Shown: positions 34,181-42,385 of the stretch, one piece after another
How positions within the stretch are numbered: the stretch's first letter is position 1
Layout of the letters: each line of letters starts with the position of its first letter
Assembly (NCBI GenBank): GCA_903882965.1
Contig: CAIRZD010000298.1
Location: 1 to 42,385, forward strand
Direction of reading: 5' to 3'
Source of the DNA: an uncultured Bacteroidota bacterium
Lineage (GTDB): Bacteria; Bacteroidota; Bacteroidia; Chitinophagales; Chitinophagaceae
DNA length: 42,385 nucleotides
The notes under the pieces: model-generated
The model's database searches: none
What the model saw: only the letters and a program-made list of their open reading frames with translations
What the model was told of the DNA's origin: nothing
Position numbers and translations under genes: made by a program

Positions 34181-35116
34181 ATGAAGTATTTCAGGTCATA
34201 TCCGTGGGGTTTGCAATTATTGTTGTTCTTGTTAATGGTGTTTACGATGATCTCCAGTGCCGGGGTTATTATTTCCAGTGTATTTACCAAAACAACAGGT
34301 TTCACTGTTACCCAGTTGGAAAGTATAGGCCCGGGTAGCCCCGCTGCCTTAGTTAATGTTGGGATAATGATACAGGGGCTCTCAAGCATATTTATCTTTT
34401 TATTACCTGCCTTGCTTTTTGCTTATCTGTCTACTCCCCGGCCGGCGGCATATTTAGGATTAAGAGCTCCGGGCAAAAACATTCAATTTATATTGGTTAT
34501 CCTTATTATGTTGGGCGCCACCCCTATACTGGAAATGATACAAGGCCTTATGAGCAATATCAATTTTGGCCCTAAAGTAAAGGCTGCACAGGAAGCCAGT
34601 GATAATATTTACAGCGCATTTTTGAATATGCCTACTATAGGGAGCTTCATCAGGGTGTTTTGCATCATGGCTATAATTCCTGCTGTGGGTGAAGAATTGT
34701 TTTTCAGGGGCGTAATGATGCGCTTTGCCAGGCAGCGTAGCCGAAACATGTTATTCCCTGTTTTATTTACTGCCGCTATATTCTCCTATTCTCATAGCAA
34801 TATATATGGTTACCTTTCTATTTTCCTTGCAGGGGTGTTGCTTGCGGTTATTTATAATCTTACCGGCTCTATCTGGTGTAGTATAATCGGCCACTTGTTT
34901 TTTAATGGCACACAGATTCTACTATCGTACATGGGCAATCACAATGCAGCCGTTAAAACATTGATGACCGGTAATACCGTTCCCATATATCTTGTAGCAG
35001 GTGGTGCCATAGTATTTGGTATTTCCTTCTACCTCCTATTAAAAAACAAAACCCCCCTACCCAACAACTGGTCTGATAATTTTACACGCGAAGAACTTTA
35101 TCAAAAACCAGATTAA
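34181..35116 (+). CDS. CPBP-family intramembrane metalloprotease
   Basis: The 311-residue membrane protein has the CPBP (Abi/CAAX-protease-like) motif 1, GEELFFRG (Glu171, Glu172, Arg176), motif 2 histidine in YSHSNIYGYLSIFLAG and motif 3 in GSIWCSIIGHLFFNG. Eight or so helices are visible. The start is the ATG at 34181 (MKYFRSYPWG), because the longer frame begins inside the promoter. CPBP proteases cleave membrane proteins or process prenylated proteins and peptides; the substrate here is unknown. It lies 21 bp before cdsA. Confidence 0.88.
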   Translation: MKYFRSYPWGLQLLLFLLMVFTMISSAGVIISSVFTKTTGFTVTQLESIGPGSPAALVNVGIMIQGLSSIFIFLLPALLFAYLSTPRPAAYLGLRAPGKNIQFILVILIMLGATPILEMIQGLMSNINFGPKVKAAQEASDNIYSAFLNMPTIGSFIRVFCIMAIIPAVGEELFFRGVMMRFARQRSRNMLFPVLFTAAIFSYSHSNIYGYLSIFLAGVLLAVIYNLTGSIWCSIIGHLFFNGTQILLSYMGNHNAAVKTLMTGNTVPIYLVAGGAIVFGISFYLLLKNKTPLPNNWSDNFTREELYQKPD

Positions 35117-35137
35117 CTTTAACCTTCAATCATTTGC

Positions 35138-35968
35138 ATGGCCCTCAACCTGCCCACATTTTTTAAACGTTTAGCCAGCTCCATAGTTTTTGTGGCCATC
35201 ATGCTCACAGGCTTGCTTTGGAACGAATGGGCTTTTCTGGTGCTTGTATGCCTTATTGAGGCATTGTGCCTCAGGGATTATTTCAGGCTGGTACAGAAAG
35301 TAGATAAAGAAACGTACTGGCCCAAATGGATACCTATAGCTATGCAGGTGATCGCACTGGTGATCCTGCTCCTGTTTTCTACTAATTTGAATGAGCTGCT
35401 GCCCGTAATGTCAAAGTGCCTGTTTGTTCTTTTAGCCATTGCCCCTGCCGTGCTTTTACTAGGCACTGTCCTGTCCCAAAAAAGCTCCTTAATGGCAATG
35501 CTCCAGGCCACAGGAGGTATTTTTTATATCACCGTACCCATGCTCTTACTGCTCAATATGCGCACCTATGATTTTGTTTTACCCCTCGCCGTTATATTAA
35601 TGATCTGGTGCAATGATACTATGGCATACCTCGTAGGCTCATTCATAGGTAAAACCCAGTTTTCACAGATCTCTCCCAATAAAACATGGGAAGGCGTAAT
35701 AGGTGGCGCTTTACTAACGATCATTGCCGCCGGGGTATATGGCTATTTCACCCAAACCTACAGGCTTATTGATTGGCTGGCTTTGTCTTTCTGCGTCACC
35801 GTAGCCGGCACACTTGGCGATCTCATGGAATCCAAACTAAAGCGCATGGCCGATATAAAAGACTCCGGCACCCTTATGCCCGGCCACGGCGGCGCCCTCG
35901 ACCGTTTCGATTCCCTGCTTATTGCCGCACCATTTGCATTTGTTTACATCATTTGTTTTATGCGGTAA
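35138..35968 (+). CDS. cdsA: Phosphatidate cytidylyltransferase
   Basis: This 276-residue integral membrane enzyme makes CDP-diacylglycerol from CTP and phosphatidate. The C-terminal signature is complete: SPNKTWEGVIGGAL, then GDLMESKLKRMADIKDSG and PGHGGALDRFDSLL, with the catalytic acidic residues in the last part. Seven or so helices are visible. It follows the CPBP gene closely and precedes psd, so CDP-diacylglycerol can be turned to phosphatidylserine and then phosphatidylethanolamine; the synthase gene itself is not in this window. Confidence 0.95.
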   Translation: MALNLPTFFKRLASSIVFVAIMLTGLLWNEWAFLVLVCLIEALCLRDYFRLVQKVDKETYWPKWIPIAMQVIALVILLLFSTNLNELLPVMSKCLFVLLAIAPAVLLLGTVLSQKSSLMAMLQATGGIFYITVPMLLLLNMRTYDFVLPLAVILMIWCNDTMAYLVGSFIGKTQFSQISPNKTWEGVIGGALLTIIAAGVYGYFTQTYRLIDWLALSFCVTVAGTLGDLMESKLKRMADIKDSGTLMPGHGGALDRFDSLLIAAPFAFVYIICFMR

Positions 35969-36015
35969 GCGACCTTGTTTTTTAGTTATCTTTACCCCGC
36001 AATTAATCATCAACA

Positions 36016-36675
36016 ATGAGAATTCACCGCGAAGGATATAAATACATCATCATTGCTACCATTTTGTGGATAGCCCTCGGATGGGCTGCCAGCCATTTTA
36101 TTCCACCATCTTTATTTTGGTTAACCGCACTTATTACCTTCCTGCTTTTCCTGGTTTGGTTTTGGGTGGTTGCATTTTTCCGTATCCCTATCCGCAATAT
36201 GGTGCATGGCGAAAACAAGGTCATTTGCCCCGCCGATGGTAAGGTAGTGGTAATAGAAGAAACTTTTGAACCCGAATATTTTAAAGATAAGCGCCTCCAG
36301 GTATCTATATTTATGTCGCCCGTAAATGTGCATGTCAACCGCAACCCCGTAAGCGGTGAGATAAAGTACATGAAATACCACCCCGGTAAATACCTCGTAG
36401 CATGGCACCCAAAATCTTCTACCGAAAACGAGCGCACTACAATTGTTATCGGCAATGACAATGGCGATCTGCTCCTTCGCCAGATAGCAGGAGCTATGGC
36501 CCGCCGTATTTGTTTCTACGTAAAAGAGGGTGATGTCGTAAAGCAAAATGAAGAATTTGGCTTTATCCGCTTCGGCTCCCGCGTTGATATATACTTCCCG
36601 CTCGGCACTAAGATCGATGTTAAGATCGGAGATGTGGTAAAAGGCGGCGTTACCCTATTAGCGCATTATGAATAA
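36016..36675 (+). CDS. psd: Phosphatidylserine decarboxylase proenzyme (short form)
   Basis: The 219-residue protein decarboxylates phosphatidylserine to phosphatidylethanolamine. Two N-terminal helices (residues about 10-27 and 33-55) anchor it. The core has VICPADGKVVVIEE and the histidine-bearing VNVHVNRNPVSGEI. Self-cleavage should occur between Gly187 and Ser188 of FGSRVDIY, making the pyruvoyl group on the 32-residue alpha chain. This is the short bacterial PSD type (GS site). It is 47 bp after cdsA and is probably in the same operon. Confidence 0.93.
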   Translation: MRIHREGYKYIIIATILWIALGWAASHFIPPSLFWLTALITFLLFLVWFWVVAFFRIPIRNMVHGENKVICPADGKVVVIEETFEPEYFKDKRLQVSIFMSPVNVHVNRNPVSGEIKYMKYHPGKYLVAWHPKSSTENERTTIVIGNDNGDLLLRQIAGAMARRICFYVKEGDVVKQNEEFGFIRFGSRVDIYFPLGTKIDVKIGDVVKGGVTLLAHYE

Positions 36676-36761
36676 TTATTTAAACTATATCTAGTGCTCT
36701 GTTCCCTGTTTTTTGATCAAATACGTTAAATTAGTTTAACTGTTATTTATAGTTTATTCCT

Positions 36762-36769
36762 TATCTTTG
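36762..36769 (+). promoter_or_regulatory. -7 box of the Cys/Lys-rich peptide gene
   Basis: TATCTTTG, a full TAnnTTTG match, 20 bases before the ATG at 36790; the leader would be about 14 bases. Confidence 0.6.
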
Positions 36770-36789
36770 CATCCTAAATCGCAAACAAA

Positions 36790-36981
36790 ATGAAAAAACT
36801 TACTTTATTATTAGTAGCCGCATTGATGATCACTGGCGGAGCAATCGCACAAGACAAAGCTTGCTGCAAGAAAGGCCATAAAGGCGCTTGCTGCAAAGAC
36901 AAAAAAGAATGTTCAAAAGACGGTGAAAAAAGCAAAACTTCTAACACCGGCAAAAGCGAGCCAGCAAAAGCAAAATCTTAA
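36790..36981 (+). CDS. Small secreted cysteine/lysine-rich protein
   Basis: The 63-residue product has a signal peptide (MKKLTLLLVAALMITGGAIAQ). The mature 42 residues start DKACCKKGHKGACCKDKKEC and continue with a Lys/Ser-rich tail. The two CCK pairs plus a fifth Cys and one His suggest metal binding or disulphide pairing in the periplasm, but no family is recognised. It has its own promoter and is followed by an exceptionally long perfect palindrome, so it is probably monocistronic and well expressed. Confidence 0.75.
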   Translation: MKKLTLLLVAALMITGGAIAQDKACCKKGHKGACCKDKKECSKDGEKSKTSNTGKSEPAKAKS

Positions 36982-36988
36982 TCAATAA

Positions 36989-37040
36989 TTTTTGCAAATA
37001 AAAATGCCCTGAAATTTCAGGGCATTTTTATTTGCAAAAA
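36989..37040 (+). terminator. 52-bp perfect palindrome acting as terminator
   Basis: Two perfect 26-base arms meet at 37014/37015; the inner part is ATGCCCTGAAATTTCAGGGCAT and the outer arms are AT-rich. On the plus strand the stem ends in A/T tracts as for an intrinsic terminator, but the arm length is far above the 9-14 bp of the other terminators in this window. It could equally end transcripts from either side. Confidence 0.75.
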
Positions 37041-37049
37041 GTCCGCTCA

Positions 37050-37074
37050 TTAATCACCCATACCGGGTGATTAA
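37050..37074. promoter_or_regulatory. Second dyad upstream of the sensor kinase gene
   Basis: Perfect 10-bp arms TTAATCACCC / GGGTGATTAA around a 5-base loop, only 9 bp after the long palindrome and 75 bp before the kinase start. There is no T-run, so an operator or leader hairpin is more likely than a terminator. Its binding protein is unknown. Confidence 0.4.
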
Positions 37075-37149
37075 CAAAAAATGCCTGTAGAAAATGCCAT
37101 AGATAAGTATAGTATCACAAATAGAAGAAGTAATTTCATGCGGTAATAT

Positions 37150-40131
37150 ATGCGTGGCAACAATAGGCAAATTTTATTTTACACCTTAAAATGCATCGTC
37201 ATTTTCGTGGCGGGCATATTATTGTCTTCAGTATCTTTTGCCCAGCGCTATCCGTTTCATAACCTAAGCGTCGACGATGGCTTAATTCAGTCGCAGGCCA
37301 CTTGCCTTGCCCAGGATAAGGTGGGCAATTTATGGATAGGAACATTGGGCGGCCTGTCTCGCTATGATGGTAAGAATTTTACTAACTATACCGTCAAAAA
37401 CGGCCTCCTCAGTAACGCCATTTGGGCCATTGCTGTTGACGCTCAGGGTAATATCTGGACAGGCGGCACTTCAGGTATATCCAAATTCAACGGCAAAAAA
37501 TTCATTCACTATACCCCACAGCAACCTACTCCTCACAGCAATAATAATGCAGAGCAAATACAAATAATTAATGACACTACCTGGTGGCGGGTACAAGGCG
37601 CCGTTTATTTTATCACTGCTAATAAGATCACTGCTTTTAGCACACCGGGGCCTGAAGAAGCATACGTATCATCTATCCTTGCAGAAAATAATGGCCTGTG
37701 GATAGCTAAAGAAGGGGTGATCTATTATTATGACCACAGTAATTGGTATACCTATAATTTACCACTTACCCCTGATCAGAACCCCCCGGTCATCTACAGG
37801 ATGTTCAGGGATAAAGACCACGTTGTATGGATAAATACCAATGCAGGCCTGTATAAAATAAATAATAGTAACCCGGAAGAATTTACCATAAATGGTGCAC
37901 CCATCACATTCGTCGCCTTTCGTTCTTCCATCACCCAGGATAAAGCAGGTGCATTATGGTTTGGAACTAATAATGGTGTCATCAGAATAACCGGGAAAAC
38001 AATTCAATACTACAACAAGCATAATGGCCTCAGCGATAACACTTTTTTTGATCTGCTTACAGACTCCGAAGGCAACGTTTGGATGGCTTCCGACGGTCAG
38101 GGAATATTCAGGTTCTCCGGCAATCGCTTTACCGGGCTTGATGAAACAATGGGACTACCCAGTGCACAGGTAATGGCTATTGCCGCTGATAAACAGAACG
38201 ATCTTTTTTTGGGCACTTATGATGCAGGCTTATACACCTTTAAAGACGGCAAAGTAACCACGCTTTCATTCCCCTCAAATCCTGTTCCGGCTATTACCTC
38301 ACTATGCTACACCCGTAGTTCTAAATTATGGATAGGCACCCGCGACAGGGGCCTATGGTCATACGAGCATGATATATTCCGCCAGTACGAAGCATCCGAA
38401 CGAAATTTCCCGTCAAACATTATTCAAAGCCTCTATGAAGATCCTTCAAACCGCTTATGGATAGGCTTCGCAAACGGAGCCATGCTTTATGAGCACGATA
38501 GTTTTAAAACAGTTGTTACAAAAAATATTCCGGTCATATCATTCCTAAGCCTCGCAAATGATAAAGTATTAATAGCTACCGAAGGCGGCCTGTTATTATA
38601 CAATGCCGGAGATATCACCCCGTTCAAAACAAACACTATTGCAGACAGTTCCTCCGTAAAATGTTTCACCCTGCAAGGGCACAATTTATGGATGGGCAGC
38701 AGCGACAATGGTGTTATCCGTTATAACATGATTACAGGCAAAGCTCTTGTGATCAACAAAACCAATGGGCTCAGGTCCGATTTCATTTATAATATTATTG
38801 CCGATAATGATAGCAATATCTGGGTGGGAACAGGCTTTGGTATCCACGAGATAAAAATGGACTCGCATGATCAACCACTTGTTACATTTTATGGCAAAGC
38901 ACAGGGAATTACAGGAATGGAAAGTAACATCAATTCTGTCATCAAGCTTCCCGATGGCAGCATATGGTTTGGCACCACTAACGGCGCCATGCACTACCAG
39001 CCACATACCGATGTGGTATCATCTGCACCCACAAGCATAGCATTGCAATCTGTCAAACTTGCCGGAGAGAGCATCATTGAGCCGCGCTATTACGATAGTA
39101 CCGACAATTGGTATGGTATTCCATACGGCCTCAGCCTGCCCTATAAAAAGAACAATATTGCATTTACCTTCCAGGCTATTACGCTCAGTGGCGCCCGGGA
39201 AGTGCTCTACAGGTATCGCATAGATGGCCTCGAAACGCCTTGGTCCGATTGGTCGGTAACTAACTCGGTAACTTATTCAGCACTGCCGCCCGGCAAATAT
39301 GTGCTTCATGTACAGTGCATGGGTACCGAAGGTCAGAATGCGCCCGAACTTTCTTATCCTTTTGAGATCATCACCCCGTTTCAAAAAACAACCTGGTTCC
39401 GCTTTTTAGTACTCATCGCCTGCATATTATCCGGTATACTCCTTCAATACACTGCCAACAATCGTAAATTAAGAAGGCAAAAATTACTCGATAAATTACG
39501 CATTGAGGAGCAGGGTAAGATTCGCTTGCGCACTGCCGAGGATTTTCATGATGAGATCGGCAACAAGCTCACACGTATCAATGTGCTCACCAGCGTACTG
39601 AAAAATAAAGTAGAGCTCACACCCGAAACCACCCGCATCCTTGGCCAGATCGAAGAAAACACATCCCAGCTCTACAGCGGCACCCGCGATATTTTATGGT
39701 CACTCAAACCATCTAATGATAATCTTTATGAGATCCTATACCGTATCCGCGATTTCGGCAGCGAGCTCTTCCAGGATACAGATGTGAACTTCACCTTTAC
39801 AGGCACTGACGACAAATGGCATACCTTCCGACTGCCTATGGATATGAGCCGCAATCTCATTATGATATTCAAAGAAGCCCTCAACAATTGCCTCAAATAC
39901 GCCCATGCAAAAAATGTATCTATTGAGGTGATACTCAAAAACAAAAATGTACTGCAGATGATCCTCAAAGACGATGGGGAAGGCTTTGACCCGCAAACTG
40001 TAAAAAAAGGAAATGGCATCAACAATATGAATACCCGCGCCGGTCGGCTAAATGGCAAGCTCTATATCGACTCCCGAAAAAATAAGGGCACCATCATCAA
40101 CCTCACATTCAAAATACCCCCAAACAGGTGA
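37150..40131 (+). CDS. Propeller sensor histidine kinase (Reg_prop/Y_Y_Y/HisKA_3)
   Basis: The 993-residue protein has a signal sequence (residues about 13-31, ending SVSFAQ). A large periplasmic domain of two-component-propeller repeats follows (many copies of N-x-W-I/L/V-G-T and GLxxYDGxxFxxY), then a Y_Y_Y domain near residues 660-740 and one membrane helix (about 749-770). The cytoplasmic kinase is NarX/DesK-like: His800 in DFHDEIGNKLTRI, N-box FKEALNNCLKYAH (Asn912, Asn913) and G-box DDGEGF (941-946). Such proteins usually sense polysaccharide or envelope signals. The regulator gene follows after 58 bp. There is no fused receiver, unlike hybrid HTCS regulators. Confidence 0.93.
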   Translation: MRGNNRQILFYTLKCIVIFVAGILLSSVSFAQRYPFHNLSVDDGLIQSQATCLAQDKVGNLWIGTLGGLSRYDGKNFTNYTVKNGLLSNAIWAIAVDAQGNIWTGGTSGISKFNGKKFIHYTPQQPTPHSNNNAEQIQIINDTTWWRVQGAVYFITANKITAFSTPGPEEAYVSSILAENNGLWIAKEGVIYYYDHSNWYTYNLPLTPDQNPPVIYRMFRDKDHVVWINTNAGLYKINNSNPEEFTINGAPITFVAFRSSITQDKAGALWFGTNNGVIRITGKTIQYYNKHNGLSDNTFFDLLTDSEGNVWMASDGQGIFRFSGNRFTGLDETMGLPSAQVMAIAADKQNDLFLGTYDAGLYTFKDGKVTTLSFPSNPVPAITSLCYTRSSKLWIGTRDRGLWSYEHDIFRQYEASERNFPSNIIQSLYEDPSNRLWIGFANGAMLYEHDSFKTVVTKNIPVISFLSLANDKVLIATEGGLLLYNAGDITPFKTNTIADSSSVKCFTLQGHNLWMGSSDNGVIRYNMITGKALVINKTNGLRSDFIYNIIADNDSNIWVGTGFGIHEIKMDSHDQPLVTFYGKAQGITGMESNINSVIKLPDGSIWFGTTNGAMHYQPHTDVVSSAPTSIALQSVKLAGESIIEPRYYDSTDNWYGIPYGLSLPYKKNNIAFTFQAITLSGAREVLYRYRIDGLETPWSDWSVTNSVTYSALPPGKYVLHVQCMGTEGQNAPELSYPFEIITPFQKTTWFRFLVLIACILSGILLQYTANNRKLRRQKLLDKLRIEEQGKIRLRTAEDFHDEIGNKLTRINVLTSVLKNKVELTPETTRILGQIEENTSQLYSGTRDILWSLKPSNDNLYEILYRIRDFGSELFQDTDVNFTFTGTDDKWHTFRLPMDMSRNLIMIFKEALNNCLKYAHAKNVSIEVILKNKNVLQMILKDDGEGFDPQTVKKGNGINNMNTRAGRLNGKLYIDSRKNKGTIINLTFKIPPNR

Positions 40132-40189
40132 TGTGTCATATCCCGAAAATGCGGAACTTTATATAAGGAAGATTACGAAAACATTTTTT

Positions 40190-40822
40190 ATGAAGCGCGA
40201 CCTCGATATTCATGTAGCCATAATAGAAGACGATGAAACCATTCGCGAAGGTTACGCCTTCCTCATTGGTAATACCGCAGGTTACAAAGTGGTGGGTGCT
40301 TACCCGTCATACGAAGATGCCATAAAAAAAATAGTAAAAGACGATCCCGATGTCCTGTTGCTCGATGTTGAGCTGCCCGGCATCTCCGGCATAGACGCGC
40401 TGCCTAAGCTGAAAAAATTATTACCGGATACACACATCCTTATCCTCACCGTTTATGAACAGGAGATGCTCATATTCCGCGCCCTCGGCAGCGGTGCCGC
40501 CGGCTACCTTACCAAGAACACCCCGCCCGAAAAAATAGTCGCTGCCATTCACGAAGTAATGGAAGGCGGTGGCCCCATGAGCGCCCATATTGCCCGCATG
40601 GTCATCTCTTCTTTCAAACGAAACGAATCAAGCCCCCTCACCCGCCGCGAAACAGAGATACTCGAGCAGATAGCCACCGGCAAAAGCCGCAAACGCATCG
40701 CCGAAGAACTATTCATAGACCTCGAAACCGTAAAATCCCACATCAAAAACATCTACCACAAACTCGATGTCCACTCTAAAGCAGATGCCATAAAAGCCGC
40801 TAAGGATAATAAGTTTATTTAG
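40190..40822 (+). CDS. NarL/FixJ-family response regulator
   Basis: The 210-residue protein has a receiver domain (Glu13-Asp14-Asp15 pocket, phospho-acceptor Asp59 in LLLDVELPG, Lys in LTKNTPPEK) and a LuxR-type helix-turn-helix (LTRRETEILEQIATGKSRKR, then DLETVKSHIKNIYHKL). The start is the ATG at 40190; the longer frame from 40052 overlaps the kinase end and lacks support. Its place 58 bp after the propeller kinase makes it the likely cognate regulator. Targets are unknown. Confidence 0.93.
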   Translation: MKRDLDIHVAIIEDDETIREGYAFLIGNTAGYKVVGAYPSYEDAIKKIVKDDPDVLLLDVELPGISGIDALPKLKKLLPDTHILILTVYEQEMLIFRALGSGAAGYLTKNTPPEKIVAAIHEVMEGGGPMSAHIARMVISSFKRNESSPLTRRETEILEQIATGKSRKRIAEELFIDLETVKSHIKNIYHKLDVHSKADAIKAAKDNKFI

Positions 40823-40834
40823 AGAACATATTCT

Positions 40835-40856
40835 TGCTGAGGCAACGAAGCATCTT
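40835..40856 (-). repeat. Dispersed repeat, copy 2
   Basis: Inverse copy of the 22-mer at 3071-3092 (21 of 22 bases identical), lying in the 41-bp gap between convergent genes. Confidence 0.5.
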
Positions 40857-40863
40857 ACCCGTA

Positions 40864-42102
40864 TTAATACGCCTCTATAAATGAATATATAGTAGACGTC
40901 GAGTAAGGGGATATGTTAGTGCTTACAGATATTAGTGAGTCATTGTTATAAAATATCTTTACCGGGTAGCCCAGGGTGTTTATTGTTTGGGTAAGTTGGT
41001 AATTACTCATTGAATATGCCTGTATAGCCTTCAAATTAGTACCTGCATATATCAGGCCGACGGAAGAATCAAAAGCAAATGTATTCAATGTGTTGCTCCC
41101 GTGCGGCAATGATGAAACATAATTAAAGTTCGAGTCAACGATCACTCCGTCAGGGGCACTGATAAGGCTGTTGCCACCCTGGAAAATTTCAAATGAGCTC
41201 ACGTAAGTAGTGTAGCTGTTAAGATAACCATACCGCTGGGATAAAAAATAACCGGCATTATCAAACCTACAGGCATAAAAATTATCATAATTATCCAGGC
41301 CTAGGAATGCAGAATTGCTACCTGGCCTCAGTTTGACTCTCACGTTATTGACGCTGTTCTGGTAACTGATCATTAATTTTGTGGCGCGGCTGTACGAAAA
41401 AATTATATCGTTCGAATTGGTATTGTTGCCACTAATAAAAAGAATCCCGTTATTATACGTTACGCTATATACACTTGAGCCTATATTTATCTGGTCTGTC
41501 TGGTTCAGTGTAACAACATCATAAATAAACAACCACCCATCTGAGCGGGGCACATAGAGCTCCTCTTTACCGTTGTATATACCAAGATCACAGTAGCCCA
41601 CGTTAGCCTGCGTAGCTATTTGTTTGATCATCTTTTTACTTGCTACATCATATACGGCTATATCGCCTTTTGTGCTGTAAACGCATATCTTGTTATCAAC
41701 CTTATCATATAATGCATCTACCGGAGTAAGCGCTATAAGGTCTACATCCGTTCTGGCATAAGTTTCTTTGTTACTTACTATAGATGCCGACGAAAAAATG
41801 TTTGCAACCACATAATACTGAACATAAGTATTTAAAGTCAGTGTGTCCGTATATTCAGTGTCATTTGCAACCACGTTTATCGACGTGATTGCTTGCGTAT
41901 TGGTAGTGTCCGTCATTCTTTTTAAAGAATACGATATCAACGCATTGTTATTTAGTTTAGACCAGCGCAGAGTGATCTTATTCCCAGAAACAGTTGGGGT
42001 TGCTAAAACAATTTTATCACTCACTACTATATTATTACTCGTTTTTTTGCAGGAACAAAGGCACAATATTGCCCAAATTATCACGAAGGGTTTAATGTTC
42101 AT
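40864..42102 (-). CDS. Lipoprotein with fibronectin-III-like domain and beta-propeller
   Basis: The 412-residue product starts with a lipoprotein signal (MNIKPFVIIWAILCLCSC, lipobox LCSC). A fibronectin-III-like domain follows (LATPTVSGNKITLRWSKLNN to TYVQYYVVANIFS), then a propeller-like C-terminal region with repeated strands (DNKICVYSTKGDIAVYDVAS, GKEELYVPRSDGWLFIYD, GLIYAGTNLKAIQAYS). It is probably on the outer membrane or cell surface. The start is the ATG at 42102: the 23 extra residues of the longer frame precede the lipobox signal. It is convergent with the sensor-regulator operon; the shared propeller theme does not prove a link. Confidence 0.8.
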   Translation of the reverse strand: MNIKPFVIIWAILCLCSCKKTSNNIVVSDKIVLATPTVSGNKITLRWSKLNNNALISYSLKRMTDTTNTQAITSINVVANDTEYTDTLTLNTYVQYYVVANIFSSASIVSNKETYARTDVDLIALTPVDALYDKVDNKICVYSTKGDIAVYDVASKKMIKQIATQANVGYCDLGIYNGKEELYVPRSDGWLFIYDVVTLNQTDQINIGSSVYSVTYNNGILFISGNNTNSNDIIFSYSRATKLMISYQNSVNNVRVKLRPGSNSAFLGLDNYDNFYACRFDNAGYFLSQRYGYLNSYTTYVSSFEIFQGGNSLISAPDGVIVDSNFNYVSSLPHGSNTLNTFAFDSSVGLIYAGTNLKAIQAYSMSNYQLTQTINTLGYPVKIFYNNDSLISVSTNISPYSTSTIYSFIEAY

Positions 42103-42245
42103 TTTTGGGTTGGATTTTACAATGAGTACAAATATATAAAAGAACATAACCGGTTTATCCCTTTGTTTCATTTTTTCATTCTATCACTGGTCCAATGGCC
42201 TTTGGTCCTAAAATCCCACAAGCTTCCCGCTTGCAAAAACCCAGG

Positions 42246-42385
42246 TGTAAATCGTCAGCATAAAGTGGACTAAAAACAGCATAACTTTAGATAGTGTTTC
42301 CATTGTTAACCAACAAAAAATGTAAACATGGAATCAAACAAAAAGCAGTCCACAGAAAACTTCATCAAGGACATCCGCAGAAAGA
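42246..42385 (+). mobile_element. Left end of a probable IS3-like insertion sequence
   Basis: From 42246 (TGTAAATCGTCAGCATAAAG, then TGGACT) the sequence looks like a terminal repeat followed 60 bases later by a small basic reading frame. The TGTAAAnnG...AAAGTGGACT type of end is recalled from IS3-family elements. The right end lies outside the window, so the boundaries and the family are uncertain. Confidence 0.4.
42328..42385 (+). CDS. Probable transposase OrfA, 3' end outside window
   Basis: The ATG at 42328 begins MESNKKQSTENFIKDIRRK, cut by the window edge after 19 residues. The KDIRRK start resembles OrfA helix-turn-helix proteins of IS3-family elements, which usually continue with a TAEEK-type helix. 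Only the first residues can be seen, so the call depends on the neighbouring terminal-repeat-like sequence. Confidence 0.45.
   Translation, partial: MESNKKQSTENFIKDIRRK

Noticed and set aside
40052-40189. Longer response regulator overlapping the sensor kinase gene
   Set aside because: The extra 46 residues are the kinase 3' end read in another frame; the receiver domain begins at the ATG at 40190.
1-42385. tRNA, rRNA genes or CRISPR arrays
   Set aside because: No cloverleaf 3' arms, rRNA motifs or regularly spaced direct repeats were found by eye in either strand.

Overview
The window reads as a chromosomal segment of a Bacteroidota bacterium, most likely of the Chitinophagaceae/Chitinophagales type. 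The evidence is a type IX secretion (T9SS) C-terminal sorting domain, a GldM-like secreted protein, a Bacteroidota-style periplasmic-propeller sensor kinase, a Bacteroidota-type 30-residue basic ribosomal peptide, almost no Shine-Dalgarno sequences, and repeated promoters with the -7 box TAnnTTTG. Base composition looks moderate to low in GC by eye, with poorer islands at the left edge and around 26.1-27.0 kb. No tRNA, rRNA or CRISPR array was seen.

Layout. 1-3.4 kb is an accessory edge: the C-terminal part of a GHKL-type ATPase protein ending in a PD-(D/E)xK-like nuclease motif, paired REP-like hairpins, a RelE-type toxin-antitoxin pair, an orphan antitoxin-like gene and about 750 bp of repeat-bearing non-coding DNA. 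3.4-7.7 kb carries an AsmA-family gene split by a one-base frameshift and heme A synthase. 8.1-11.3 kb has an HU/IHF protein, a TPR protein, a bS22-like ribosomal peptide and RNase E/G. 11.4-12.1 kb is a HEPN-MNT pair. 12.3-16.5 kb has an AlkZ/YcaQ-type winged-helix protein, a T9SS-exported SBBP-repeat protein and a transsulfuration PLP enzyme. 16.6-19.7 kb has an NtrC-type regulator without its DNA-binding domain, two small proteins, a RelE/ParE module and a free-standing GldM-C-like secreted protein. 19.7-22.7 kb is a fatty-acid-hydroxylase/MMPL exporter operon. 23.1-25.9 kb is gcvP. 27.0-29.9 kb is a tightly overlapped type III polyketide synthase, methyltransferase and flavoprotein operon. 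30.1-32.0 kb is a Crp/Fnr regulator divergent from a YceI, membrane-protein and decayed SDR operon. 32.1-34.0 kb is dxs. 34.2-36.7 kb is a CPBP protease, CdsA and Psd phospholipid cluster. 36.8-37.1 kb has a Cys/Lys-rich secreted peptide followed by a very long perfect palindrome. 37.2-42.1 kb has a propeller sensor kinase with its NarL-type regulator and a lipoprotein. The right edge cuts into a probable insertion sequence.

How the genes work together. Most of the window is core metabolism and envelope biogenesis (heme A, isoprenoid precursors, phosphatidylethanolamine, glycine cleavage, lipid export). It is interspersed with four toxin-antitoxin-like loci, repeats and two decayed genes (the AsmA frameshift and the SDR remnant). 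The clearest candidate for an under-described system is the type III PKS/methyltransferase/oxidoreductase operon. The next best are the orphan GldM-C-like protein, the hydroxylase-MMPL pair and the ATPase-nuclease at the left edge.

Several start codons were moved from the longest open frame because a TTG-N18-22-TAnnTTTG promoter, a signal peptide or a lipobox shows the real beginning. All functions are read from motifs by eye; no database search was possible.
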